From: Pseudomonas sp. ISL-84
Lineage (GTDB): Bacteria > Bacillota > Bacilli > Bacillales > Cytobacillaceae
Reading direction: 5' to 3'
Assembly (NCBI GenBank): GCA_018613035.1
Contig: JAGGRA010000014.1
Location: forward strand, 25,613-89,612
Length of the DNA: 64,000 bases
Below, in pieces: positions 47,489-55,411 of this stretch; position 1 is the first letter of the stretch, and every line of letters starts with the position of its first letter. A model generated the notes under the pieces. That model saw only the letters and a list, made by a program, of their open reading frames with translations. It searched no databases and was not told the DNA's origin. A program made the position numbers and the translations under genes.

Positions 47489-48260
47489 ATTTCTTGAGAG
47501 ATATTTTCACGCAAATGGATGTGAGATTGTCAATAAAGGCCCAGGTTATATGACAGTTCAGCTGACCATCGAACTTGATAAGGAACTCATGAACCGTCCG
47601 TTCTATTGGCATTACCTCGAGAAAACAGGCGGTATCCCAAATCCCATGCAGCTGACTCTTATTACAAACCAGCAGCTGGCTCCTGATCATTTAAAGGGAG
47701 AGGTCATTCATTTTGGATCCCCCCGACTCCACCAAATATTTGAGTCTGCCCGAAACCTTGCAGGCTATATCAGGCTATATGAAAATCATCATCATGCTCC
47801 CGGCCAGCAAACTCCATTACGGCCCTGGCTGGGTATGAACGTTCGAATATCCTATCAATGTGACCGGAAGAGAGACGTTTTCAAATCGATTGGTCTCCAA
47901 TTAATAAATGGGCAAATGGTGGAGGACTTCCATGACAAGCTGCTTGAAATGAATTTAACACCCAAGATCCCCGATTATTCTTTTACTCTTTCTCCACTCA
48001 TTATGCCGAAAAGCGGTGTATCAAGGGTAGCAAATTTTTTAAAGATGGGGATTGAGCAGGAAGAGCATAGCTGGGCAGATGATGCCCGGATGCGCTGGAA
48101 AAAGGATCTCGATTTGCTGGAGCATTTTTATGAGGATGCTGAGGAAAAAGGCGAAAGCTACGAAACGGAAAAGATTGCCCTGAAAGAGCAATATGAGCCA
48201 AAAATAAATATTTCCATCATTAACGGAGGGCTCTTTTATCTGACAGACAGCGCTGTCTGA
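47466..48260 (+). CDS. yqhG: YqhG family protein
   Basis: 264 residues, no signal peptide or membrane segment. Recognisable as YqhG by MQQQEIHKFLERYFHANGCE and place after yqhH; the 3' end of yqhH overlaps its start, implying joint translation and a shared task. The C-terminal third (about 200-250) is charged and likely helical. Function unknown. Confidence 0.88.
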   Translation: MQQQEIHKFLERYFHANGCEIVNKGPGYMTVQLTIELDKELMNRPFYWHYLEKTGGIPNPMQLTLITNQQLAPDHLKGEVIHFGSPRLHQIFESARNLAGYIRLYENHHHAPGQQTPLRPWLGMNVRISYQCDRKRDVFKSIGLQLINGQMVEDFHDKLLEMNLTPKIPDYSFTLSPLIMPKSGVSRVANFLKMGIEQEEHSWADDARMRWKKDLDLLEHFYEDAEEKGESYETEKIALKEQYEPKINISIINGGLFYLTDSAV

Positions 48261-48275
48261 ACAAAGCATAAAAAA

Positions 48276-48310
48276 CAAAAACCGGCAATTGCTGCCGGTT
48301 TCCTTTTTTG
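48276..48310 (+). terminator. Terminator of yqhHG
   Basis: ACCGGCA / TGCCGGT stem followed by TTCCTTTTTT. Confidence 0.88.
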
Positions 48311-48313
48311 GTG

Positions 48314-48499
48314 CTATTTATGTTTTTTCTTATTTAGGGCAAGGTAGAATATATAAGGAAGCACGCCAAACCACCTGAATAAAAAGGGCTCTTTCATATC
48401 CTTTTTCTCCATCCTGTGCTTTTTTCGTTCATCCTTGGGCTGGTCAATATATTTAACTACAGTCTGTGTGATATATTTTACGTACTCGTTTGATTTCAT
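48314..48499 (-). CDS. yqzE: YqzE-like small protein
   Basis: 61 residues from ATG 48499 (MKSNEYVKYITQTVVKYIDQ), the family start with AGGTGTG upstream; the earlier ATG at 48532 is poorly supported. Ends with a basic tail after a short hydrophobic stretch FRWFGVLPYIFYLAL. Next to the comG operon as in B. subtilis. Function unknown. Confidence 0.85.
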   Translation of the reverse strand: MKSNEYVKYITQTVVKYIDQPKDERKKHRMEKKDMKEPFLFRWFGVLPYIFYLALNKKKHK

Positions 48500-48607
48500 T
48501 TGACACACCTGCCTTTTCCGCTCATTGTTCAACCAACTAACTGTGAAGGAAACTGCACATTATAGAAGTTTCACATTGTCGTCATTAACAAGTATGTCCA
48601 GGCAGAA

Positions 48608-49105
48608 TTATTCTAAACGGCTTATAATCTCTTTAATAATAAAGCCACTCTCTTTATGGGTTGTGTCAATAATCACATTCGCTGCATCTTTGTATAAAGG
48701 CATTCTTTCTTCATACAACTCGTGGATTTGTTTTATTTTATCCCCTTTAAGCAAGGGTCTGGATTGATCATTTTCAAGACGCTTAAATATTTCCTCCGGT
48801 GTAGCATAAAGAAAAAAAACATTCCCTTTCCCTTTTAAAGCTTCCCTGTTTTCAGGCCTAACTACTATTCCGCCGCCTGTTGTGATAACAGCATCCCGGT
48901 TATTCAACTCCTGCAGCATTTTAGTTTCAAGCAATCTGAAATATAGTTCACCTTGTTCTGTAAAAATGTCATTTATGCTTTTTTTCTCACGTTTAACAAT
49001 CTCTTCATCAGTATCAATTACTTCTTTATTCAAACAAGCCGCTAGTTCTTTACCAATGGTGGTCTTGCCTGCACCCATGAATCCTATTAAGTAAATTGAT
49101 TTCAT
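48608..49105 (-). CDS. aroK: Shikimate kinase
   Basis: 165 residues from ATG 49105 (MKSIYLIGFMGAGKTTIGK), with GGGGA upstream. Walker A GFMGAGKTT, the shikimate-binding DTDEEIVKR and TTGGGIVVRPENR and lid RPLLKGDK. Shikimate pathway step five. Thirteen bases after comGG, so perhaps read through from the comG operon. Confidence 0.96.
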   Translation of the reverse strand: MKSIYLIGFMGAGKTTIGKELAACLNKEVIDTDEEIVKREKKSINDIFTEQGELYFRLLETKMLQELNNRDAVITTGGGIVVRPENREALKGKGNVFFLYATPEEIFKRLENDQSRPLLKGDKIKQIHELYEERMPLYKDAANVIIDTTHKESGFIIKEIISRLE

Positions 49106-49118
49106 CCTTTTTCCCCAA

Positions 49119-49502
49119 TCAGTTTTTTTCACTCCATTTTATCACTTTTTCCAAATCGATGTCATAATAAGCGTACGTTGTGAATTCCGAATCAGAGCCT
49201 ATTTTTGTTCTGAATGTGATTTGGTACAAGCTCGAGGCTAGGGGTGCCATACTGTATGAAACATGTCCATTTGCAAAGTAATAATAACCTGATAAATCAT
49301 ATTCCTGTTTCTCTTTCAGCAATCTTTCTGTGCTCTTGAGAGCATTTAATAAATAATACTCTTGCTTTAAAACTGTTTTCGCCTCTTCCATGAGTCTTTT
49401 TTCCGATAGATATTGTTCCAATTGAATCGTTAGCAAAAGAAAAGCAGCAAGAATAATTGTAAATGTAAGAGGATAAACAAATCCCTTCTCGTTACGGCAC
49501 AT
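49119..49502 (-). CDS. comGG: Competence pseudopilus protein ComGG
   Basis: 127 residues, hydrophobic N-terminus (about 8-28) after EKGFVYPLTF, which looks like a degenerate prepilin site. Poorly conserved family, assigned mainly by last position in comG. Overlaps comGF by 11 bases. Confidence 0.85.
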   Translation of the reverse strand: MCRNEKGFVYPLTFTIILAAFLLLTIQLEQYLSEKRLMEEAKTVLKQEYYLLNALKSTERLLKEKQEYDLSGYYYFANGHVSYSMAPLASSLYQITFRTKIGSDSEFTTYAYYDIDLEKVIKWSEKN

Positions 49503-49971
49503 TAAAACCAGCCCAATCTATGTAGTAATAAAGGGAAGCAGAATATACCTGGGCAAATGTATCTTTTACTTTCATTTCCAATCCTCCGTTAATGCTAGTA
49601 AATGAAATGGAATCAACCTGCTGCAGAACAACTTCATGGCCTTTCAAGTCCACTCTCCTTCGCAGGCTTGAACCGTATTTTTCATATACTACGTTTTGCC
49701 CGGCTACCTTTAGAACAATTCTGTCATTTGAGACATCTGCATAATCTGCAAGCCTGACTTCCTTTTTCAACTGATTGATAAATACCAGCCATTCTAGCCG
49801 TTGTGTCCTTGCATCAAATTTCCAGTCGTGAAAGAGAAAGTTAAAGCTAAGCGGCAAAAAGGAAACAAGCATCAAGAATATTGAAAAAGCAAAAAGCATC
49901 TCCAGCATGGTAAAGCCTTCGCTATTTATATACCTCACATTTCTCATTGGCTTTCTTAAATATATCCTCAT
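49492..49971 (-). CDS. comGF: Competence pseudopilin-like ComGF
   Basis: 159 residues on the longest reading; the ATG at 49947 is also possible and would leave an unprocessed leader ending SEGFTMLEML, a type IV prepilin cleavage site. Followed by a hydrophobic helix AFSIFLMLVSFLPLSF. Minor pseudopilin of the transformation apparatus. The start region lies within comGE. Confidence 0.88.
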   Translation of the reverse strand: MRIYLRKPMRNVRYINSEGFTMLEMLFAFSIFLMLVSFLPLSFNFLFHDWKFDARTQRLEWLVFINQLKKEVRLADYADVSNDRIVLKVAGQNVVYEKYGSSLRRRVDLKGHEVVLQQVDSISFTSINGGLEMKVKDTFAQVYSASLYYYIDWAGFNVP

Positions 49972-50251
49972 ACTTTACACAAACCTCCGTTAATTCTGAG
50001 CCTTCCTTCAAAAATATTTCATATACAATTTGGCCCCTCTTAATGGATTCACTGGAAGGCGAGTACCCCTCAACCACAGATTGCTGCAGTTTTTCATAAA
50101 GGAGCTGCGTGCTTTCAAAATCCTGTTTCATTTCAACAGAGTGTTCAACCGCCTTGATTATGAGAGGGAAAAATACTCCCGCCACAATTACCCAGGCTGA
50201 TAAAGAGAGCAGCAGCTCAGCCATGAGGAAGCCATCATTCTTTCGCCACAT
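49922..50251 (-). CDS. comGE: Competence pseudopilin-like ComGE
   Basis: 109 residues, N-terminus NDGFLMAELLLSLSAWVIV with a prepilin-like motif and membrane helix. Overlaps comGD by 17 bases and comGF by 50. Minor pseudopilin by position and N-terminus. Confidence 0.87.
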   Translation of the reverse strand: MWRKNDGFLMAELLLSLSAWVIVAGVFFPLIIKAVEHSVEMKQDFESTQLLYEKLQQSVVEGYSPSSESIKRGQIVYEIFLKEGSELTEVCVKYEDIFKKANEKCEVYK

Positions 50252-50672
50252 AAAACCTCCCTCTCCCTATTAAGAATGTAATCAAGTACCTTTCCTCGCC
50301 CATATTAATATAGAAGCTGCCAAATTTATTCGTGTTCCCGCTAGGTCCATACTGAAAATACAAAGGCATGGTCCCCTTCCTTATCTCAAACAAAGCAGAA
50401 TATTCCCGGCTAATAATGATATCCGAACCTAACTTCACCTGTGCGGTATAAAGATGCTTGTCTGGTACAAATTGCACGACCACATCTGTATGATGGGTTA
50501 TTGCATACTGCTGGGCATACATCAAATCAGATTTTAATTGTGAAAAAAACATTTGTTTTTCAAAATAGAGGAAATGTGGTTTAACTAAAACAGCCGTAAT
50601 CGAGGCAATAATGATGAATATGCTGAGGACGAAAAGGGATTCAATAAGAGTGAATCCTTGTTGATTTTTCAT
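50235..50672 (-). CDS. comGD: Competence pseudopilin ComGD
   Basis: 145 residues, prepilin site QQGFTLIESLFVLSIF at the N-terminus and a C-terminal beta domain. Processed by ComC; starts at the comGC stop codon. Confidence 0.93.
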   Translation of the reverse strand: MKNQQGFTLIESLFVLSIFIIIASITAVLVKPHFLYFEKQMFFSQLKSDLMYAQQYAITHHTDVVVQFVPDKHLYTAQVKLGSDIIISREYSALFEIRKGTMPLYFQYGPSGNTNKFGSFYINMGEERYLITFLIGRGRFYVAKE

Positions 50673-51031
50673 TATGTTCCTGATGGATCTGTCTCTGGAG
50701 AAGAAGCAGGAGGGGTTGCGAGTTCAACCTTTCCATCAGCGGAAATTTTAATCTCATCTCCATTCGGACATGATCTTGTTTTATCAGTAAGATACTCTTC
50801 ATCTACTAATTCTTGGATAGTAGATGGTGGTGCTTTTTTATCTATCTCATACGCCTGAACCTGAGCTTGAACCATTTGAATAAAAGCCTCACAACCTTTG
50901 CTGTTAATTTTTGAATTATGTTTAGTCACATTCGGTATGGTGATGATTAACAGCACAGAAATAACCAGCAAAACAATCATCATCTCAATCAGTGTGAATC
51001 CCTTTTCGTTTTCGATTTTCTGTAATTTCAT
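50672..51031 (-). CDS. comGC: Major competence pseudopilin ComGC
   Basis: 119 residues, prepilin site EKGFTLIEMMIVLLVISVL, then helix and TKHNSKINSKGCEAFIQMV, with Cys for the intramolecular disulfide (also Cys in TRSCPNGDE). The tail ATPPASSPETDPSGT is longer than I expect. Main subunit of the transformation pseudopilus. Its start lies on the comGB stop. Confidence 0.96.
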   Translation of the reverse strand: MKLQKIENEKGFTLIEMMIVLLVISVLLIITIPNVTKHNSKINSKGCEAFIQMVQAQVQAYEIDKKAPPSTIQELVDEEYLTDKTRSCPNGDEIKISADGKVELATPPASSPETDPSGT

Positions 51032-52068
51032 TAAAATCCCTCCAATAAATGAAACATTGGCAGTAAAACCGCCAGGTACATAGATACAATTAAGAAGCCG
51101 ATAAACAGGTACAAAAGCGGCTGAATCAGTTTGAGCAGCTTTTCTGTTTTTTCCTCAAGCAGATCTAAGCAGTGCCTGCTAAAGAATATTAATTCCTGAT
51201 CCAATCTTCCATTTTTCTGCCCGTGCCTTACAATGTTTGATAACTCCTTTTCAAAGAAAGGGAAGCTTATTAAAATATCCTCCAGCTTCTCACCCTTACG
51301 CAAATTTATTTTCACAACCTCGCCTATCTCCCTGTAAAATGACTGTTTATCATTTCTCTCAAATAAACTTAAAGCTTCAAACACAGAAAGGCCTCCTGCT
51401 AATAGATAACTAAGCTGCACAGCAAAGAAGTGAGTATAGTACAGACGAAGAAAAGGGCCTGCGACAGGAACTCTCACAATTTTCCGCTTTTGATCAAGTG
51501 AAGATTGCTTTCGAAATCTTAAAAAATAGTAGCCAAGCAGAACAATCATACTGAAAAGACTTAGGATCAATAACACAGGGAGAAGCTCGCCAAAAAGGTA
51601 GACAACTTTTGTGAAGAAATTAGGCTGAAGTTTCATCGAAACAAACAATGAAGAAAAACGGGGCAATAATATATTTTCTACGAAAACAAAGAGAAATGAG
51701 GTTATTAGGATTAAAAAAAGAGGATATGCGATTAGTTTCTTTAACTTATCAACCTCCTTTCTTCTTTTCAAAATCATTTCACTGCCATCAAGAAACGCTG
51801 CTGCCAGGCCTCCATGCTGTTCAGCAAAAAACACGTATCCAATCAAGCTTTTATTAAAGTCCATGTTGGAAAGGATTTGATAAAAGGGGTATCCTTCTTT
51901 CAACTCAGAGATGCACTGGCTTATCTCCTGTTTTCTTTTGCTTGGGAGCTGGTATATTAGTGATTCTAATGCTTCAGATAATGGATATCCCCTGGACAAA
52001 AGATCACCTGTATTTTTTAGAAAATATCCTTGTTCATTAATTGTCCATTTATGTTGCTTCATTGTCAT
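51031..52068 (-). CDS. comGB: Competence membrane protein ComGB
   Basis: 345 residues, GspF-type inner membrane protein with about three membrane segments (near 115-140, 160-185, and 320-342). The start is ATG 52068 or 52062, both within reach of AGGTGGGTG; a longer frame to 52107 lies inside comGA. Overlaps comGA by 20 bases. Confidence 0.93.
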   Translation of the reverse strand: MTMKQHKWTINEQGYFLKNTGDLLSRGYPLSEALESLIYQLPSKRKQEISQCISELKEGYPFYQILSNMDFNKSLIGYVFFAEQHGGLAAAFLDGSEMILKRRKEVDKLKKLIAYPLFLILITSFLFVFVENILLPRFSSLFVSMKLQPNFFTKVVYLFGELLPVLLILSLFSMIVLLGYYFLRFRKQSSLDQKRKIVRVPVAGPFLRLYYTHFFAVQLSYLLAGGLSVFEALSLFERNDKQSFYREIGEVVKINLRKGEKLEDILISFPFFEKELSNIVRHGQKNGRLDQELIFFSRHCLDLLEEKTEKLLKLIQPLLYLFIGFLIVSMYLAVLLPMFHLLEGF

Positions 52069-53119
52069 GCACCCACCTGCTGTATTCCGATTCCTTAATA
52101 TAGCCAAGGGCTATCCCCTTTGTAATTACCTCCTTTAACGTCCGATATTTCACATCATTTCCCTCCCCTCTAGCCTCTTTTATGGAAGCATTCAGCGCTC
52201 TGCCCGCCAGGAGTTCAAATACACTCGCCCTCTTCCATCTGCCATACCCATAACAATACGGCGAACATTCACCCTCGCAATATGGGCAAGTAAGTTCTAC
52301 AAGCCGCTGTGCCGTCACTGCCACAAGAGTCTGTTCAATTTCAAGCATATTTACGCCAAATTCAGCTAGACGATGTACAGCCCCTTTTGCATCCCTTGTA
52401 TGCATTGTGCTCAAAACTAAATGACCAGTCAGTGCTGCCCTTACTGCTATTTTGGCTGTTTCTGCATCCCGGATCTCTCCAACCATAATGATGTCTGGGT
52501 CATGGCGAAGAATAGCCTTTAAACCAGCAGCATAGGAAACGCCCGCTTTTTCATTTACTTGAACCTGGAGAACCATATCATTTACTTTTTCAATTGGATC
52601 TTCCAGAGTTATGACATTTCTGTGGAACATATGGGAGGTCTCATTTAATAAGGAATACAATGTTGTGGTTTTGCCGCTTCCAGTTGGACCGGTAAAAATT
52701 ATTAGGCCGTGGGCATGCTTCAGCAGTGCCAGCATTTTTCTTGTCATATTCGGGAAAAGGCTGATTTGAAAGAAAGGAATTTGTTCCTGCTGGGGAAGAA
52801 TTCTGATTACGAGACTTTCATTGTAGCTGGAAGGAAGAGTAGAAAAACGGAGTCCAATCATTTGTCCATCGACTTCTAGTGAATAAGCTCCGCTTTGCGG
52901 CCGCCTCTTTTCACCAATATCCATTGAAGCAGTAAACTTAAAATGTGAAATCAGTCTGTCGCATTCTTCCCTGGGGAGATAAAGCCTTGGGGTCAGTTTG
53001 TTTCCAAATCTTAACTGGATAAGTGTATCTTTTCTGCGGGGAATAATATGAATGTCTGAGGCATGGCTCCTGACGGCATCTTTAATAATTCGTTCAGCCA
53101 TTCTTTCGATTGTGCTCAA
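52049..53119 (-). CDS. comGA: Competence ATPase ComGA
   Basis: 356 residues from a TTG start with AAGGTGGTG 11 bases upstream; length and start align with B. subtilis ComGA. Secretion ATPase: Walker A GPTGSGKTTTLYS, GEIRDAETA (Asp/Walker B region), HTRDAKGA and Cys motif CPYCEGECSPYC. Drives pseudopilus assembly. First gene of comG; I see no clear ComK box (AAAA-N5-TTTT) in the 160 bp to the tRNA gene. Confidence 0.96.
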   Translation of the reverse strand: MSTIERMAERIIKDAVRSHASDIHIIPRRKDTLIQLRFGNKLTPRLYLPREECDRLISHFKFTASMDIGEKRRPQSGAYSLEVDGQMIGLRFSTLPSSYNESLVIRILPQQEQIPFFQISLFPNMTRKMLALLKHAHGLIIFTGPTGSGKTTTLYSLLNETSHMFHRNVITLEDPIEKVNDMVLQVQVNEKAGVSYAAGLKAILRHDPDIIMVGEIRDAETAKIAVRAALTGHLVLSTMHTRDAKGAVHRLAEFGVNMLEIEQTLVAVTAQRLVELTCPYCEGECSPYCYGYGRWKRASVFELLAGRALNASIKEARGEGNDVKYRTLKEVITKGIALGYIKESEYSRWVHDNEAT

Positions 53120-53276
53120 TTGATTTTAACACCACCTTTTTTAATGTAATGAATATATTCGGCTTATTCCGAGCAATTCCTTTCATTACCGACATAACTT
53201 TTTGACGAATTTGTGAATAAAAAAATGGGAGATATCTAAAAATATTATCGTAGCAAGCCGAGAGGCATTTAATCGA

Positions 53277-53348
53277 TGGGCTATAGCCAAGCGGTAAGGC
53301 AACGGACTTTGACTCCGTCATGCGTAGGTTCGAATCCTGCTAGCCCAG
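53277..53348 (+). tRNA. trnQ: tRNA-Gln (anticodon TTG)
   Basis: 72 nt cloverleaf. Acceptor TGGGCTA / TAGCCCA with discriminator G, D-arm GCCAAGCGGTAAGGC, anticodon stem ACGGA-CTTTGAC-TCCGT with TTG, and T-arm GTAGGTTCGAATCCTGC. No encoded CCA. It stands alone, divergent from comGA. Confidence 0.97.
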
Positions 53349-53355
53349 TTTTTTA

Positions 53356-53392
53356 GCGGAAGGGAGCTGATTATGCTCCCTTCTGTTTTTTT
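53356..53392 (+). terminator. Terminator of tRNA-Gln
   Basis: GAAGGGAGC-TGATTAT-GCTCCCTTC then TGTTTTTTT, eight bases after the tRNA. Confidence 0.93.
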
Positions 53393-53495
53393 CGCTTCTA
53401 TTCGCTTTTAATTATCTGCTCATACTTAGGAGTTATCAGCACTCTATACCTATCCAAAAGTAGAAAGCCATGATCAGCATTCTTCCTCCCAAAAT

Positions 53496-53849
53496 TCACT
53501 TTGCCATATTTTTAAATGCATCCGGGTTGTAACCGATTACGATCTTTTCTCCGTTTGTGAGAATAGGCCTCCGCAGAAGCTTGGGATCTTTTATGACCAT
53601 TTGTACTACTTCAGATAATGACAGTTCATCAAGATTCAGTTCTAGGTTTTTAAAGGTTTGGCTTCTCGTTGCAAGCAGTTCGTCCAGGCCGTGCGTTGTT
53701 AAGGAAAGGATTTTCAATATTTCTCTTGGAGAGGGCGTATCCTTGAAGAGATGCCTTTCTACAAATTCAATTGAATGGGCAGTCAGCCATTTTTTTGTTT
53801 TTCTGCAGGACGTACAGCTGGGATACGTAAAAAAAGTCAGCTGGCTCAT
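53496..53849 (-). CDS. mgsR: Spx/MgsR-family regulator
   Basis: 117 residues, ArsC-like fold. Redox motif CTSC in FTYPSCTSCRKTKKWL (residues about 8-23) and KLLRRPILTNGEKIVIGYN at the C-terminus. Spx paralogues bind the RNA polymerase alpha CTD. The place beside comGA and the length fit MgsR (YqgZ), a stress regulator in B. subtilis; distinguishing it from Spx itself needs an alignment. Confidence 0.85.
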   Translation of the reverse strand: MSQLTFFTYPSCTSCRKTKKWLTAHSIEFVERHLFKDTPSPREILKILSLTTHGLDELLATRSQTFKNLELNLDELSLSEVVQMVIKDPKLLRRPILTNGEKIVIGYNPDAFKNMAK

Positions 53850-53983
53850 TTCTCTTCACCTCACATTTATCTATTTTCTTATCTATTAACAGTATTGTAT
53901 ATCATTTGTACAATATTTGTACAGTTTATTACATTCGATTAGATATTAATTGTGAACATTTTCTAAACTTATAGTGATTACAG

Positions 53984-54011
53984 TGTTAACCTGCTGCGCC
54001 TGTATTATAAT
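53984..54011 (+). promoter_or_regulatory. Promoter of the Cys-rich regulator gene
   Basis: TGTTAA, 16 bases, TATAAT (54006-54011). Start expected near 54018, giving a 140-nt leader. Confidence 0.65.
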
Positions 54012-54052
54012 GGGAGAAAGCAACGCAGCTGAATTTAGAAACCAGGCTTTTA

Positions 54053-54118
54053 GCGGGCAGTTTTTCGCCATAGCCCACTTTCATGGCCCGGCTTTCTTCG
54101 GGGAAAAGCAGCTGCCCG
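54053..54118 (+). promoter_or_regulatory. Structured leader RNA, three-way junction
   Basis: Outer stem CGGGCAG (54054-54060) with CTGCCCG (54112-54118), extended by TTTTC / GAAAA. It encloses two hairpins, GCCAT/ATGGC (54067-54087) and CCCG/CGGG (54087-54102). A short GGG/CCC hairpin (54124-54139) lies just before the ribosome site. No known riboswitch was recognised; it may control the regulator gene after it. Confidence 0.5.
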
Positions 54119-54157
54119 TACAACGGGATAAAATAACCCTTTTGAGGTGACAATAAA

Positions 54158-54856
54158 ATGGAACAGACATTAAAAATTACAAATGTTTTATCCGATCCAA
54201 CCCGCTATTATATTTATCAATACATTACCAAAAGGCATAAAGATGTTACCGTTCAGGAGATTGCTGATAACTTCAGTATCCACCCTAATGTGGCAAGATT
54301 GCATTTATCCAAGCTGGAAGATGTAAATATGCTTGTTTCAGAAACGAAGAAGACAGGCAAAGGCGGTAGGCCAAGCCGGTTATATCGCTTGTCTGATGAT
54401 GTAATCCAGCTGCATTTTCCATACAGGGACTACCAGCTTCTTGCAAAAATCGCAATGGAAACCATGCTTGAATTAGGCGAAGAAGGCAGAAAAGCCTTAT
54501 ATGCTACAGGTAAGAGGTTCGGCAAAGAGTTAATTAATCAGGAGCTTAAACGCTTTTCAAGCTCTGAAGAACTTACCTTTGACCAAAAATTAAATATTTT
54601 AAAACATGCAGCCAATCTTTCAGGATTCCATCCTGAATTTGATAGTAATGAAGAAAAGACTAAAGTATATTTCCAAATTTATAACTGCCCTTTCAAAGAG
54701 GTCGCTGCTAAACATGCAGAGCCTGTTTGCAATATGCACTTTGAATTTTTGCAGGGAATGTTTGAAAGTTTGTTTGATTCCATACAATTGGTGGAAAAAG
54801 GAAATATGCTGACTGGCTGCGATACTTGCACCTATCAGGCCATTGTGGGTAATTAA
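54158..54856 (+). CDS. ArsR-like winged-helix regulator with C-terminal Cys motif (COG2345 type)
   Basis: 232 residues. N-terminal winged helix (about 1-75) with TRYYIYQYITKRHKDVTVQEI and a wing GKGGRPSRLYRL. C-terminal half carries Cys residues in NCPF, PVCNMH and TGCDTC, a pattern as in SufR-like regulators that bind an iron-sulfur cluster or another metal. It is preceded by TTTTGAGGTG and a structured leader. No target gene is adjacent except DUF2626. Function inferred only. Confidence 0.8.
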   Translation: MEQTLKITNVLSDPTRYYIYQYITKRHKDVTVQEIADNFSIHPNVARLHLSKLEDVNMLVSETKKTGKGGRPSRLYRLSDDVIQLHFPYRDYQLLAKIAMETMLELGEEGRKALYATGKRFGKELINQELKRFSSSEELTFDQKLNILKHAANLSGFHPEFDSNEEKTKVYFQIYNCPFKEVAAKHAEPVCNMHFEFLQGMFESLFDSIQLVEKGNMLTGCDTCTYQAIVGN

Positions 54857-55096
54857 AAGAAATGTTGTTCAAAAAGTTTGGGGAAAATAGCAGTCGAATC
54901 TTTGCGTAAGCTTTCTTTTCCTGCGTGCGATGAAGTATCAACAACATATGCTTTGCTTAAAGGAGCGCACCTCTGATCTTCTCGGCTCTTTTTCTCCTCT
55001 TTTTGAACACTATTTAGAAACATTATTTACTTTTAATAAGCATTTACTTTATAATATTGTAGTGATGGACTTGTAAGGGTAAAAGGAGGGATACAT

Positions 55097-55342
55097 ATGG
55101 ATCGTATGTACAGAGTATTAGGATTCTGGACGGGAATTTTCGCCGTTATGTTTTACTTGGGCGACATGTATACAACGTCCTTGATTTTCTTCGGCCAAAC
55201 AGGATTTTTCCTGCTATTAAGCTACTTAAGGCTTTCCGAACGTATGTATATTTATGTTTTTGGAGCGTACTTAACAGTTTTCTTCGTAGGCTTCACTTAC
55301 TGGTCAACTTTTATGATGACTCCAGGCGCGGGCGGCCACTAA
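55097..55342 (+). CDS. yqgY: DUF2626 membrane protein (YqgY)
   Basis: 81 residues with three hydrophobic segments (about 8-24, 28-46, 50-74), MDRMYRVLGFWTGIFAVMFY and end MTPGAGGH. Conserved in Bacillus next to mgsR. Function unknown. AAAGGAGGGAT precedes the start. 54857-55096 shows no gene. Confidence 0.88.
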   Translation: MDRMYRVLGFWTGIFAVMFYLGDMYTTSLIFFGQTGFFLLLSYLRLSERMYIYVFGAYLTVFFVGFTYWSTFMMTPGAGGH

Positions 55343-55374
55343 TAGCCCACGTGCATTAATAGCATTTATACCAA

Positions 55375-55411
55375 ATAAAAAAGCGGTGAATTTTCATCGC
55401 TTTTTTATTTG
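55375..55411. terminator. Bidirectional terminator between yqgY and MidA-like gene
   Basis: AAATAAAAAAGCGGTGAA / TTCATCGCTTTTTTATTT, overlapping the stop codon of the methyltransferase gene. Confidence 0.9.

Noticed and set aside
53120..53276. ComK box in front of comGA
   Set aside because: No AAAA-N5-TTTT half-sites with proper spacing could be found by eye, though comG is expected to need one.
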